Below, in pieces: positions 13,067 to 25,795 of a DNA stretch of 64,000 nucleotides (positions within the stretch are counted from its first letter, which is position 1; each line of letters opens with the position of its first letter). The position numbers and the translations under genes are program-made. Origin of the DNA: Anaeramoeba flamelloides (taxonomy: Eukaryota > Metamonada > Anaeramoebidae); contig JANTQA010000063.1 in assembly GCA_027625915.1 (NCBI GenBank), positions 1,240,001 to 1,304,000 of the forward strand, in the 5' to 3' direction. The notes under the pieces are model-generated. The model was not told the DNA's origin and did no database searches. It saw nothing but the letters and a program-made list of their open reading frames with translations.

Positions 13067-14933
13067 GCAATTTCTTTGAGACTTTCAAAAAAAAAATTAA
13101 AAAATCTAATGAATGAAGTACTTTAAATAATAAAAATCAATGAGCTACAACCAGAGTAAAAAATGTTATTTTCTGATCCTCTTCAGAATTGCAAAAAAGT
13201 GAAAAATTTTTCTTTACCGTGGCTACTCCCTTAAGTGATGTGAGATCCTACTTTGGAAATAAAAAAAAATAGTTTTCAAGAATATACCCTATTAAAGTAA
13301 AGACAAAATATGATGAACTTTAATGTTTTTTTTTTTTTTTTTTTTAATTTTTGATATAAATCAAAAACCTATTTATTTATTTATTAACTGATCAAAATTC
13401 TTGGAAAAAACGCAGATAAATTTAAAAAGCTATTTTTTTCACCTCTTACCCCACTTAACATCCACTTTATTTGAAAGTATATTTATAAACTTACCATCAA
13501 CTCTATTATATTTTAAAATGGGATGGGGAATTAAACGGGGTAAGAATATTTTGATTTTCAAACCCTTTCAATATAAATTTCTAATTTATGTAGCATAAAA
13601 TGGCTTTGCAAATAATTAAAAAATTTTCGAAAAAAAAAATATATATATATATATATTACCCCAAAGTAGATTTATTTACACAGCATTCAATTAAGCCAAA
13701 ATATATGTTTTTAGTCATAAAACTAAGATCGATTGGTAATAAAATTCAGATAAATTTGGGGGATGCGGGCCCTAAATATACCTTATAAACCACAATAGCG
13801 GGTTAACTACCAATACCAGTCAAGGCGATTTGCGATATTTTATATACAGATGTAACCATTTTTTAACAAATAACACAATTTATATAGAATTGTTTTTATT
13901 TTTTTATTTTATTATTATTTTTTTTTAATATTGACTTAATAATGCAATTTTATAAATTACAAACTAGTTTATTAACACAATTCCATGTTTAACCAAACTA
14001 CTTCTTGGTATTTTCTCTTAACCATTCATTTTAATTTAACCATTTAATTACTACACAATACTATTCTTAAACGAAGTGTACTTATAATTATTACCGATTT
14101 ACAAAAGTACTTAATTTAAAATATATTTTTTTCTTAAAATAGCCCCCCACCCCCATGAATTTTTTTTCAACTGGAAGAAAAAATTATAGGTTTCTTTACT
14201 AACATAAAATAATTTTATTTTTATATTGTCTATTTACAATTCATAAATAACCTTCACACTAATTATCATCAATGCAAAAAAAGGTTCAAATGGAAAAAAT
14301 TGAAAACTGGTTTTAATTATAAAAATAATAACTTATATTAGTATTGTACAATTAAAATCGGTTTTATTTTATTTTTTCATTTTGTCCTTTTTTTTCTAAC
14401 ATAAAATAAAAATACAATTTTTTTTTACAAAAACAGATATTAATATTTTTCAAAATAATTTTTCAAAAATATTGTTAAACTTTATTACCATTAAAACATT
14501 TTTTGTTATTGGTTTTATCCAACATTCAAATGGAATTTTTTTTTTTCAAATTTTTATATTAGAATCATTATTTCTAATTTTATCAAATTTTGTTTTACTA
14601 TTTCAAAATTTTGTTTTTCTATTTTTCAATTTCACCCTTTTCATTAAATTTTTGTTTTACCTTTTCAAAATTTTCTTTTTTGTTTATTTGATTTTATTTT
14701 CTTTTTATTTGGTTTTTTTATTTGATACGTTTTTTGCACTATATAAAGTTCAAAAAAATGATATTATTAACTATTAAGAAACTTTACGATACTGGTGAAG
14801 AGATATTTTCTTTTAAAATTTAGATAATTTTTAGCCAAAAAAATCCCAGTTAATCTTTTTTAAGAAAATATTCAGTAATAAAAAATCAAGAATTTTCATT
14901 TAATAAATAGTGATCTACCCCTTTTAATGTTTT

Positions 14934-14935
<2 letters not shown>

Positions 14936-15026
<91 letters not shown>
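14936..15026. repeat. (TTA)n microsatellite
   Basis: About 30 uninterrupted trinucleotide units in non-coding DNA. The same unit, read in frame, makes the Asn runs of neighbouring proteins. Confidence 0.95.
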
Positions 15027-15027
<1 letters not shown>

Positions 15028-15111
15028 AATATTTTGGTATCTGAACGTTTAGAATGATTTAAAAGTGAACTATTAATAAATTTTAATCATTGGTTACCGT
15101 TGAAAAATATA

Positions 15112-15308
15112 ACCAGTTCCACTTTTAAGGTACAAACTTCAACAAAATTCAAGGCACTAAAAAAATCTCAAATTAAGGAATAAAATTTATATTCTAGTAA
15201 TATAAATTAAAAAAAACAATTTTTATAAATTTTTTGCCTTAATTTGAGATTTTTTTGTGCCTTAAATTTCGTTGAAAGTTTGTGTCTTAAAAGCGGAACT
15301 GACTGTAT
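15112..15308. mobile_element. Foldback MITE, CAGTCAGTTCC family, copy 1
   Basis: Two arms of about 65-70 bp face each other: AGTTCCACTTTTAAGG... on the left, and ...GCGGAACTGACTGTA on the right. The arms share the AAATCTCAAATTAAGG / CCTTAATTTGAGATTT block. Copies at 31669-31866 and 49328-49526. Ends of TA + CAGT resemble Tc1/mariner-type termini. No coding capacity. Confidence 0.75.
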
Positions 15309-16234
15309 AAATAAAAGTTAAAATATTTCAAAGATAAAATAGTATGTTATTGTGATTTTTTTTTTTTTTTTTTTGATATTGGAGAAATAAACAATACTTA
15401 TCGATTTTTACATTTTTTTAAGATTTTGATTATTTTTTTAATTTTATAAACAAAAAAGTTTTTTATAATAACATTAATTCAAAACTCGATAAATCGCTTT
15501 ATCAATAATAATTATCAAAGAACTTTGATAATTTTGGGTTAAAAAAATAAATAAATAAAATAAATATATTACTAAGTAAATTTCATCTTTTTTTTAGATA
15601 AAATTTTAACAAATATTAATTAAGAGAAAAATGAAATTCATTTCTTTAGGCAAAAATTAAGAGTTTAATATGGATAATTTACCGAAATTTCAATTTGGAC
15701 AATATAAAATAATTGAAAAAAACAAAAAAAATAAAAAACTTAAAATAATTTCATTTATTACATTGAAATTAAATCAATAAAATTATTTTATTATCAAGTA
15801 ATCTAGTTATCAACCCTAATTTTTTTTAAAAAAAATTAAAAATAACTTTTAAATATTATTTATATTTTAATAAAAATAATCTTCGAAACCAAGACTTTTT
15901 TTTTGAATTTTGTTATTCGTAAAAATTTGAAAAAAATATTTGCCAAAATCGTATTTTCAATCTAAATTAATAAAGATCTTGTCAATTTAATTTTGATCTA
16001 TGGTATTTTATTCAATAATATTGTTTATTTAATTCTAGATTTTAAAATGTCAAGAATTAAAAAATATTAAAAATCAAAAAAAAAATCAATAATTAATCTG
16101 ACTCAAACTATTGGCCAATTAATTATAATTTAAAAAATTATATCTTGGAAAAATTTCCAAAGTTAACAATAAAAAAAATATTTTTTTTTTATATTTAAAT
16201 TATATTATTTTTATATTTTTTTTTAATTTTAAAA

Positions 16235-16235
<1 letters not shown>

Positions 16236-16276
<41 letters not shown>
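16236..16276. repeat. (TA)n microsatellite
   Basis: About 20 TA units in non-coding DNA. Confidence 0.95.
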
Positions 16277-16278
<2 letters not shown>

Positions 16279-17147
16279 CGTTCGATGGCAATCAATAGAC
16301 AAAACAACTTTTCTATGTGATGCCAAAATATCTTTTGTATGAATAAATTATTAAATCAAGCATTTTAGACAATGTTGGGCTGCAAAGGGCCCACAAAAAA
16401 AGTTTTCTAGTAAAGCCCGGTGTATTTTAAACGTTAAAACTAAGAGGTTTTTGATGTCTAGACAAAATTTTCAAAAAAAAAAAATTATATTTCAATTGAA
16501 AAATAACAAAACCACAAGAACCAAGAAAAAATTTTCAAATGTTGAAAAAAATTTTTTCAAGTAATTTTTTTATTATAGATAACTATTCAATTTTTAATTA
16601 TAAAATTTTCAGCCTAAGATAATTTTTTATAAATTACTATATCTTAATATTTTGGATGACAATTCAAATTCAAAATTACAAATTCGAAGGTAATTAGGAT
16701 ATTCGGGGTTTTAAGATATATATCTATCTATATATATATAATGTAGTTTTATTTAAACAAAATGAAATCAAATTAAAGTAGTATTCTAAATTATTAAATT
16801 TAGATTCAAATCTCCGCGAATAAAACTAAACGAGAACAAGACAAAAATTTCATAGAGATAAACTTGGAAACTGTATAAATTGGAATTCCAAAATTGGTAA
16901 GTGTTTAAAAGTAGGAATGGCTTTATTTTTTCGAGATGGGACAAGAAGAAAATTTCACATCTAATCATGAAAAATATAAATAATTGTCAAACCCATCAAA
17001 AGATGAAAAAGATATAAAAATTATTTATAAAAAGGAACAAAACAAAAAAAAAAAATATTAAAAAAATTAAAAAAAGAAAATCATAAAACAATAACAAAAC
17101 AAAATCCGAGAAAATGTAAAAATCCAATGCTAAGGATTAAAAAACAA

Positions 17148-18671
17148 TTAATTTTCAGATTCATCAAAAAGTTCAATTTCCTCATTTTTTAGAATTGGCC
17201 CTTGGAGTTTTGATTTTTCGTTTAATTCTTCTTCATTCTTATTTAGATTTTTTTCTTTCTGATTCTCATTTTTTAACCACTTTTGATAAGCTTGATAAAA
17301 TTGGAATTGGAATTGGATCATTGGCTGGATTACATCCTTTTCAAAATTCGAATTCAAATCCTCTTTCAAGAACTTTTTGTTTTGATTTTTGTTGTTTTTT
17401 TTTAGTTCTTTTTTTATTTCCTTCTTAAATTCTTTTTCCATCTTTGTTTTAATTTTTTCTTTATAGGCATCCATATTTTTCCATTTATATTGAGGGGACC
17501 AAATTCTGTTTTCTTCTGCTTGCTTATCTGAATGAATTTTTTCCAAAAAGAATGACGAAATTACCCCTGACTTTACAAACAAGGCAATATATTTACTAAA
17601 GATCTTTGGTGCGATTTTGGAATACTCCTTCAAAGGTGCCAACACATTGCCCGTGGCGGCATAAAATGGAACTAAAAAAACTGATCTAAGAATCTTTTGC
17701 TTTGTGTATTTACTATATTTGTCAACATACCTCGAGGCCCTGACAATAAAAATCTTGATCACAGACATCAACTCTTTCTTTTCTTCTTGAGTAAAGTTTC
17801 CAACATCAACAATTGCTTCGCATTTTACCAGACACTTCTTTGCCTCCTTTCTCCCCTGCTCTAGAACTTTGAGGATATTGGCCATGAGATCTGGCCCTAC
17901 ATATTTTAACCAGGGAATAAATTCTTCGTTTTGAATATAACCTTTTAATTTCCTCAAGACTGTTTTAATAACTGTAATCATCTTATTGAAGATTTTTGTT
18001 GGGAAATCAGGTGGGCACTCAACAAGATCTAAGCCATCTGTTTCAATGCAAAAAAGTAAAAATTGTCTGATTTGTTGTGCTTGGATCCTTTCCTTTTTGC
18101 TTCGATAGAACTTGAGAAATTCTTCTTTTATTATTTCTTCGGTGATTTCGCCTTCTTTTTGTTCTTCGTTTTTTTCTTCTTCATCATCGTCATCACTTAA
18201 CAAGAAAAGATTGCCTTCAGAAGATTCGTTAGAAAGACTTTGACTACTTTTTTCAACTTTGTTTGGTTATAAGCAATTATTGAGAAAAAGAAGAAAGTGT
18301 TTAATTATTAGAGATTCATTTTAGTGTTGGAAGGATAAAACAGTATGTGATTAGAAAAAAATGTCAAAAAAAAAAAAAAATAGTTTACTTGATTTCAGAT
18401 TTAAATGGAGACACGTTTCATTTTTTTGATACTCTTTAATCATTTCCTCTAATATGATCTGTGAATTTACAAACATTACCTCTGAGTCTGGACTTACATA
18501 TTCTATAATATATTGATCAAGAAAATTAGACCTCAAATTGAACAGATGCTGGACGATTTTATTAAAGGCTTTCAAAGTTAGATCAGATCCAATTGAAAAT
18601 CTTCTGATTTCCTCCTTGTAATAGATTTTAATTTTGACTAAACTTGTTTTTGTTGTTGGTTGTGTTGACAT
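17148..18671 (-). CDS. PB1-domain protein, two exons, function unknown
   Basis: ATG at 18671. Exon 1 is 18671-18389 and exon 2 is 18256-17148 (TAA); the 132-bp intron opens GTAAAC and closes AAAG, joining a phase-1 codon. The product is 463 residues. Residues about 11-95 fit a PB1 fold: the first strand carries LVKIKIYYK with the basic-face lysine (K13 or K15), and YVSPDSEVMFV sits where the acidic OPCA loop would be, so it is basic and perhaps also acidic. PB1 domains pair with other PB1 domains in kinase and autophagy scaffolds. Then follow an acidic Ser/Asp/Glu linker, a helical region (about residues 120-330; for example KYVGPDLMANILKVLEQGRK and KQKILRSVFLVPFYAATG) that I do not recognise, and a Lys/Asn/Glu-rich tail. 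Exon joins are good; function beyond PB1 pairing is unknown. Confidence 0.75.
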
Positions 18672-21614
18672 TTGTTAAAATGTTTGTTTTTGTTTTTTAA
18701 ATTTGGAAAAATGTTAAAAATTAATGAATTTCTTCTTTCATTTTTTTTTTTTATAAAGTCAAAAATCCCAAAAGATTTTTTTTATGAGCAAGCTGGGTAT
18801 AAGTCTTTGAGTTTTGTTCTTTAAAACAGTATTTCTTAAATTTTTATTAGGGTTAAATTGTTTGGAAAATCCATTTTCAAATTGGCTCTCAAAAGAAAAT
18901 CAATCAAGAAAACCCCATAAACAATTGGTATTAAGTATTTTATTTTAAGAGATTAATGTTCAGAAAAGAAAGAATAGGTTGTTTCAAACATATTTAGATT
19001 TTGTTTCAAAGATTTTAATATCAATTTTCATCATCACTTTTCACTTTCGTTAAGGCTCCTAGAAATTGATTAAGAAACTTATTACTCACTTTGTAAATTT
19101 CAGAAAGGATTCATTTTTGAAAATCTAAATTCCAAATTTCTTGTTTTCTTTTTCCAATAATTTTATTATTTCAACAACTAGCAAAAGAAAATCAGTAGAA
19201 TCTCTCTGTAAATAACTAAACAATCAACAATATAAGACTCCTTCGAATTTAGATTCAAAATGATAACAATTTTCGAAAAAATAATAATTACAATTGATCT
19301 TTATGAATATTTCATAATAGTTTGCCCATTGTTATAAATCTTGGTTTACTCTTAAACTAGAAACTAGTTTTCCATATAGAAGTTTATAATTCTCCAAAAT
19401 CTTAACCTAATGATATCGCCATTTCAGAAGATTTCGTTAAATTTATTATTTTTACAAACCTGAAAAGAAAACAATTTATTGGAGTTTAAACTAATGATAA
19501 TCTATAATTCACCAAAACATATTTTTTTATGTTTCTTTTCAGTTGGTTGAATAACCCAACATAAACGATTGTGAAAAAAAGGATCAGAATCAAGTAATTT
19601 ACTTTGCGAAAAAAAATAAATTAACTCTTGTTTCTTAAACAATATAATACACTACTTTAATTATTCAATTTTGTAGAATACTGTTATTTGAATTACAAAT
19701 GGGAAAAAAATTCAGTTCATTTTCAATTTCCATTTTCAAAGAAAGTTTTTAATTTACAACCTATTTCTTTGTAAGTTCCTGTGTTACAAAAAAAAATCAG
19801 GAAAATCAAGTAAAAATAGTTTCTGATTTTATATTCAAATACTAGTAATCAAAAATATTTGTAATAATATAAAATTACTTGCCATTTTAAGTTAAATATA
19901 GCTGTTCCAAGGTTACCGTGTAATCTATATCAACATCAAAATTTGATATTGAAAAAAAATCACGGTAGCCTTGGATAAACTGTATATATATTGTAAATTA
20001 AATATTATTCATCGCCTTCGAGGTATTACTGTCAACCCAAAGCTACCGTGAAATTTTATCAATATTAATTATGGTGTTGATATAAATTTTTTAAATGTTC
20101 AATATAAGAATAATAAAGCTTATAAGAAAAAAAAAAATTCATAAATGAACTCATATGATCATTAATCTTCTGATCTCATCAAAAAAAAAATTCATTTTTT
20201 TAACCCAAAATTTTCTATCCTTTCTCAATGAATTTTCGATATTTAGATTCATTTTGGATTCTGAAAATTTATTTTTTGAAATCAGAAAAAATTCTTGAAT
20301 ATTGGCTCATTTAGGAAAAATTATTTTCTTTAGGCACTTTCTGATTCCCTTATTCACCTTTTTGAAAATCATTATCAACATCAAAATTTGATATTGAAAA
20401 AAATTCACACTAGCTTTTGATAGACTTTATTATTTTACAAATAAATATTTCATTTAAGTTATCCCAATTAAGGGTGATTGTTCGAAAGGAATATACCAAA
20501 TACATTAGAAATGTTAATCTTTCATTTTGGTTGTGGTGTATATGATCTTTTATCAATTGGATCAAGGAAATTATTTTTTTTAAAATGTTTTTTTTTGGTT
20601 TTTATTCTTGTTTTCTTGTGAAAACCAACAAAACAATAAATTAACTCTATTAAGCAGTCTTAATTTAAGTATCTCATTATAAAAGTTTTACTGTTATTCA
20701 TAAAAAATAATCTATAAAATAATATCTTTTCTATATCGTTAACTCAACTATTTATCTAAATCTTCATTATTTATCAATATTCTTAAAATTACATTTTTTG
20801 TCTTTTTATAGTGTTTTTATACCTTATTTTTTCTTTTTTCCATATCCTTTCCATCTCCTTATGAAATGATCACTATAATCATTATTATGTTCACAATGTG
20901 CATCTTTTGGGCTTTATCCTATTTTTTCCCGTTGAAATAAATATAAATATTTACTATTTGAATAATATTTAGGTTTAAAAAGAGTAATTATATTCCAAAT
21001 TTGTCTTTTGTTATTTTCCTCTAAATTTGACTAGAGATTGATTATTGATATATCTTGTTAATTTTAAGTTTAAGATTCAAATATCTCTATTGGTAAACTT
21101 ATTTGAACTTTAATTATCTTTTTTTTTTTAATTTTTTTTTATTCATCCAGTTAACCTTTATTTTGATACTTGCCTGGGTAAGATTAAAAATATCTAATCC
21201 ATATAATTCTAGATTTAAAAACAGTTTTTTTCAAAATTAGAATTTAACGGCATTTGACAATCAAAGGTACACATATACACATTTGCCCATAAATTATTTT
21301 CGACTTTATCTTGATTTTTTTATAAAGTTTTTTCCTTTTAAACATCTGCTCAGATAATTGATCTTTTCTAATTTGGTTGATTTTTCTTTTTTATCAGAAT
21401 TTACCATTGATCCATATTTGACGATAATTGAATAAATAATGACTTCAAGTTGTTTACCTTTGTTTGGTACAAACTCTTTTTTTGTAGCTAGGGGGAAGTC
21501 TTCTTCATATATATGGAAGTGAAAATTTTGGTTTTGGAATGATATCAAATGCAGAACCAGATGAATTTCAGAGGAAAATGAAAATAAAAAAAGTCAGGGC
21601 ATTATTATAAAAAT
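18672..21614. other. Intergenic, no supportable gene
   Basis: Non-coding apart from the inverted-repeat cluster at 19907-20085 and a related single copy at about 20369-20430. A weak open frame at 21306-21548 (-) has no recognisable motif and is not called. Confidence 0.4.
19907..20085. repeat. Small palindromic repeat, tandem-inverted
   Basis: CCAAGGTTACCGTG at 19907-19920 pairs with CACGGTAGCCTTGG at 19961-19974 (one mismatch). A further half-copy (CCAAAGCTACCGTG, 20037-20050, then GTGTTGATAT) follows. The internal string ATCAACATCAAAATTTGATA recurs at about 20370, so this is a dispersed family. Confidence 0.6.
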
Positions 21615-22153
21615 AAACTAAAATTCAAAATTTTCCACACAGCTAAAACGTTCCAAACAATCACAATAATAAAATTCCATTTAAATTGGAGATAATTTTG
21701 ATTTTTGTAAAATATGAAAATCATTTTTTCATCTTTTAGTTTTTCTTGTTTTCATTTCATTGTTTGAATTACGTAATTTGTTTTGTTGGATCAAAATTTT
21801 TTTCAACAATTGATATTATGTTAAAGTTGAGTTGTTTGAAATAGAAGAACTCAAATAAAATTAATTGGTAGTATCTAACCATTTGATAGATCAATAATCC
21901 TAATAGAATTTAAACAAATTTACTAATGTATTTTTTTGTTTTGCTCTCTCCAAAATTTTTAACACACCCAAGATTTATTTGTATTGATAATTATTTATTT
22001 ATTGTTTTGTGAGTATTGTAATTTATAAACAAGTGTTAACATTTCAATTAGTGAATGGTTCTAATTTGATAAATCTTCTTTAATTGATTAAATAAGTTTT
22101 TTTCTTCACAAATCGAATTTTGGTGTGTTAAAAATTTTGAATTGGGGTTTAGT
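21615..22153. mobile_element. MITE family A, copy 3 (most diverged)
   Basis: Left end CTAAAATTCAAAATTTTCCA; the right end reversed gives CTAAACCCCAATTCAAAATT. Interior shares the GGTAGTATCTAACCATTTGA and AATTTAAACAAATTTAC blocks with the copies at 12.1 and 25.3 kb. No open frame. Confidence 0.6.
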
Positions 22154-22581
22154 TCCTGGCCAAAATGAGATAAACAAGTTTGAAGTAAAAAAGATCCCAA
22201 ATCAGAATGATTCTGGATCACATTGAAAACACAGAATCATCTCAATTCTGATAACCTAAAACATTTTTCTTATCTGTTTTTGTATTCAACCGATTTTTAC
22301 ATTTGTTCATTTTTTTGTTTATAATTCGTTTTATGTTATTTATTTCATTGTCTCTTTATTTCTACCCCTATTTTAGAAAACTAAAATTAAATTTAGAAAG
22401 ATTATAACCAATGACCGTGTTTATCCACTCTTTGAATACGAAGTTACAAATTTGGTCACCACAAAATTCTTTTTTTAACAAGACAAAGTGTTGTTTTTAA
22501 CACTAAACCCTTAACAAGAAATCAAAAATCAAAAAAATCAAAACACCTTTTAAATAAAATTCAGTTATTTGTTTAACATTA

Positions 22582-24845
22582 TTATTTATATTTTTTTTTT
22601 AAAGTTGAAAATATACTAAATTTATTTTTTTGAAAATTTTTAGATTTTTTTTTCGGTTTTTTTTTCATCTCAACAAAAGAAGAAGAGGAAGAAGAAGAAG
22701 AAAGAGAATTCTGCAATGGCATGTCTTTTAATGCGTCTAAAAGAGAAAATGATTTATTATTATTATTTTTTTGATATTCAATAATTGATTCTGATAATTC
22801 TAAAGACTTTTCATGAATTTTACAAGCATCAACGCCAATCCAAGAAATTTCAAAACATAACAATTCAAGAATTTGAACAAAAAGATTTATATCGTTTTTG
22901 TTATTTTGAGAACGATTAAATAATTCTAAAGTTTCGACTGCCTTCCAAATTCCGCTACATTCCTCATCAAGAATATCTCCAATTAATTCTGAATGTGCCT
23001 TTGAAGCGTTATGATCTAATTTAATAAAATCATGATTTTTCTCTTTTAAGGGGAGTAAAGGCAAAGGGTTCTGATAGAACAAATGTCTATTATCCAATAA
23101 AGTTTGTAATTCGTTGTCGTCATCTTCCACCGAAGTGCCTTTTTCATTTGTATTTTTAATTTGAGATTTTGAATAATATCTATTCACCAAACCCTTTGAT
23201 AAACTACTCGAGACACTTTCTGATTTAAACGACGAACCATTTTGGCTGATAGAACTATCATCATTAAGTAAAAAATCCAATGAATCCATTGATTTTATTG
23301 ACTTTATTGAGACAGCCCCATCAGATCCCATTCTCGGATTATTAATTGATAAATTGTTATTCGGCTGTTTTTCTTTTCTTATTTCAATTTTATTTATATT
23401 AATATCAATATTATTAGTGTTACTGTTGCTGTTATTGTCACTGTTGCTGCCACCGTAACTATTATTTTCCAATTTACCACCTTTTTGATTATTTATGATC
23501 AAATTGCTTATTGAAACAAATTTTTTTGATTTTTCTTTTTTTTCTTGATGCAGTAAAATTGTTTTTTGATCAATTTCAATTTTTTTTTCAGAAGTTATAT
23601 ATTTTTTTAAATCTTCCCAAATGTTATAAAAAAAAATCTATAAATTTAATTATTATTATTATTATTATTATTATTATAATTATCGAACCAGAATAAAAAA
23701 AAAATTAAAAGAACTTGATTTATAAACACTAAAAAAAATAAAAAAAATAAAAATAAAAAATAAAAAATAAAAAAAAAAAGACTAGAAAGAAAGATTGAAA
23801 ATATAATTACTGGTGTTTTATGAATTAAAAATTTGATTAAAGGGATATTCTTTTCCAATTCAGATGATATTTTATTTGCATCCAATTGTGAAGAAATGAT
23901 ATTAAAATGAATTAAATTTATTAAATATACAATTAAATTTTCTTGAATTTTTTGATCATTAATCTCTTTAAAAAGAAGATGGTAAATTAAAAAAATCCCT
24001 CCAATTATTTTTTCATTGAAAGTATCAATTGTACTTAATATTTGAAATATATTATTGATATTTTCTTCATCGGATAATTCTATTTAGAAAAGAAGATTAA
24101 TTTTTTTTTTTTTTTTTTTTTTTGGTTTAATTAAAAATTTTTAAAAGTAGATATTTCTTACTTAGAATATATATATAGAAGACGAAAACTACAAATGAAT
24201 AAAAGAATTTAATTTTACCTGTATCAAATAAATTGAATAATTTTTGGAAATTTTTCGGAAAAAAAGGATCTCTGAATCTCCAGCAAATCGATTGAAATAT
24301 TAAAATTAAAGAAAACAATGATTGGGAAGAGAAATTATTTTCCTTTGGAATTAATAATGGATCGGCTTGGTTTAAAAATTGTGTAGCACTTTTTAAACTA
24401 GTAATTTGTGTTTTTGTAAAGTCATTCAAATTTATAGTTTTATTATTGTTGATAATATCCAAACATTTTTCAAAAATTGATCCAATTAAAGGGAAAAACA
24501 GTTGATTAATTTTGTCTTTTGACGAAATAGACCCCTTTTGAAAAATTGATTCTGAAAGATTTGACTTTAAAAGATTCAAGATTGAAAAAATGATCATAAT
24601 TTGGTAGAGATTATCAGATAAAATAAATGTTTGTGTAGATCTTGATCTACGAAATAACAATTTATATTCATTTGTGCACCCAGCTAGCATTCTGATCGAA
24701 TTTATAGTCGAATATTCAATTTCAATGAAGGCGCCATTTCCAGTAACTGGTTGTAATGTGATATGTGTTTTTGTTAAAAGGCAATAATAATTTTTTAACA
24801 ATAAACTATTCGGAACAAGAAAATTAACTTTTCCAATATAAAATA
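22582..24845 (-). CDS. Unknown protein with PH-like N-terminal fold, at least three exons, 5' end unresolved
   Basis: Exons read 24845-24219, 24079-23811 and 23637-22582 (TAA). Introns of 139 bp (GTAAAA...ATAG, phase 1) and 173 bp (GTAATT...ATAG, phase 0) preserve frame. The first block lacks an ATG and opens after TTAG at 24846-24847, so a short upstream exon is missing. The beginning, with YCLLTKTHITLQPV, FIEIEYSTINSIRM and YKLLFRR, alternates like the strands of a PH-type fold; this is a shape judgement only. It is followed by helical armadillo-like sequence (SICWRFRDPFFPKNFQKLF; IIGGIFLIYHLLFKEIND), a Ser/Asn-rich spacer, a second helical stretch (LNLFVQILELLCFEI-like, about 22850-22920) and a basic C-terminus after a Ser run (22682-22705). 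I do not recognise the family. Confidence 0.6.
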
Positions 24846-25256
24846 CTAATTTGTTTGATTTTTTGTTTTTGATCAGTTGTTATTTGTTTTTTTTTTTGTT
24901 TTTAGTAGTTTGTTTTTAGATTTATTATTTTTGAAAACATTATTAGATTAAAAATAAATTGAAAATTTTTTTTTTGTTTTTTTATTCACTGTTTTATTAA
25001 AAAGTCTTTAAATTATAAAAAGGTTTTTTTTTGTGAATTATTAAAATAATTTTGATAAATCAATCTTTTTTTCAAGTTCCAAAAAAAATAAAAAAAATTT
25101 GAAAACAAACAAAAAAAAGAAAAAAAAAAGGGATTTGTATTAATCAATACATTATAAGTTATAAAATTTAATAAGATTATTTATGGTGAAAATGAGAATG
25201 TTAAAATTAAATAATAGCTTTGGGAAAGAATTTCTTTTAATTCAATTTATTTATGT
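24846..25256. other. Intergenic / missing first exon region
   Basis: Very T-rich on the plus strand. The start exon of the gene to the left should lie here, but no ATG followed by a phase-1 GT donor could be chosen with confidence. Confidence 0.35.
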
Positions 25257-25795
25257 AAACAATTTTCCAAAAATTTGGATACAGTTTAAACAGTTGAAAG
25301 AATAACAATACCACACTTTAAATTCAAATTGGAAATAATTTTGAATAAATAAACTATTTCATTTATTATCTTTTTTGTTTTGTTTTTCATTTCCTTTTTT
25401 CCAGTTACGTAAATCTGTCTCGTTTGATCTGGAAAATTTTTTTCGATGGTTGATCAAAGGTTAATGTTGAGTTTGTTAAATAAGAAAAATCCACATACAA
25501 TTGGTTGATAGTATCTTATCATTTGATTGATCACTAATTGTTGGTGAAATTTAAACAAATTTAACAATATAATTTTTTTTTTCTGTTCATTTCATCATTT
25601 TAGGCACACCGATTTTTATTTTTGAGTTTTATATTTTTTTCTTTTATTTGAATTAAAATAATTACTGATTAAAACATTAATACCCTGTAACTTAAATATG
25701 GTTTTATATTATGTTTGGAAAAATACAATAAATTAAGTTTTTTGTTTGCCTATTTTTGATTTTGGGTTTGTCCAAATTTTTGTAATTGGGTTTAT
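25257..25795. mobile_element. MITE family A, copy 2
   Basis: Left CCAAAAATTTGGATACAG; right TTTGTCCAAATTTTTGTAAT. Full-length alignment by eye with 12066-12618 (AAACAGTTGAAAGAATAACA, AATCCACATACAATTGG, ATCTTATCATTTGATTGATC). No coding capacity. Confidence 0.7.

Larger units (their letters stand above)
11861..13230. mobile_element. 1.37-kb TTAA-flanked inverted-repeat element (piggyBac-like, non-autonomous)
   Basis: The left end reads TTAA|GGGAGTAGCTAC (TTAA at 11857-11860) and the right end GTGGCTACTCCC|TTAA (TTAA at 13231-13234), so 11 of 12 terminal bases are inversely repeated and both sides carry TTAA. TTAA target duplication is the hallmark of the piggyBac superfamily. No transposase frame is present. 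It contains a complete second element (12066-12618) and a subterminal palindrome (12978-13066). The superfamily call rests only on ends and target site. Confidence 0.6.
13235..17147. other. Gene-poor intergenic block
   Basis: No convincing gene. Besides repeats listed separately there is a 9-bp inverted pair (TCTTACCCC / GGGGTAAGA) spanning about 13443-13546, a GC-richer patch at about 13755-13850, and another at about 16370-16425 with TGGGC...GCCCA complementarity. Small open frames here are T-rich and lack family features. Confidence 0.4.

Noticed and set aside
14472-14777. 101-codon Phe-rich plus-strand frame
   Set aside because: Low-complexity translation of T runs.
21306-21548. 80-codon minus-strand frame beside MITE copy 3
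   Set aside because: No recognisable domain or exon partner, and it lies next to repeat DNA.
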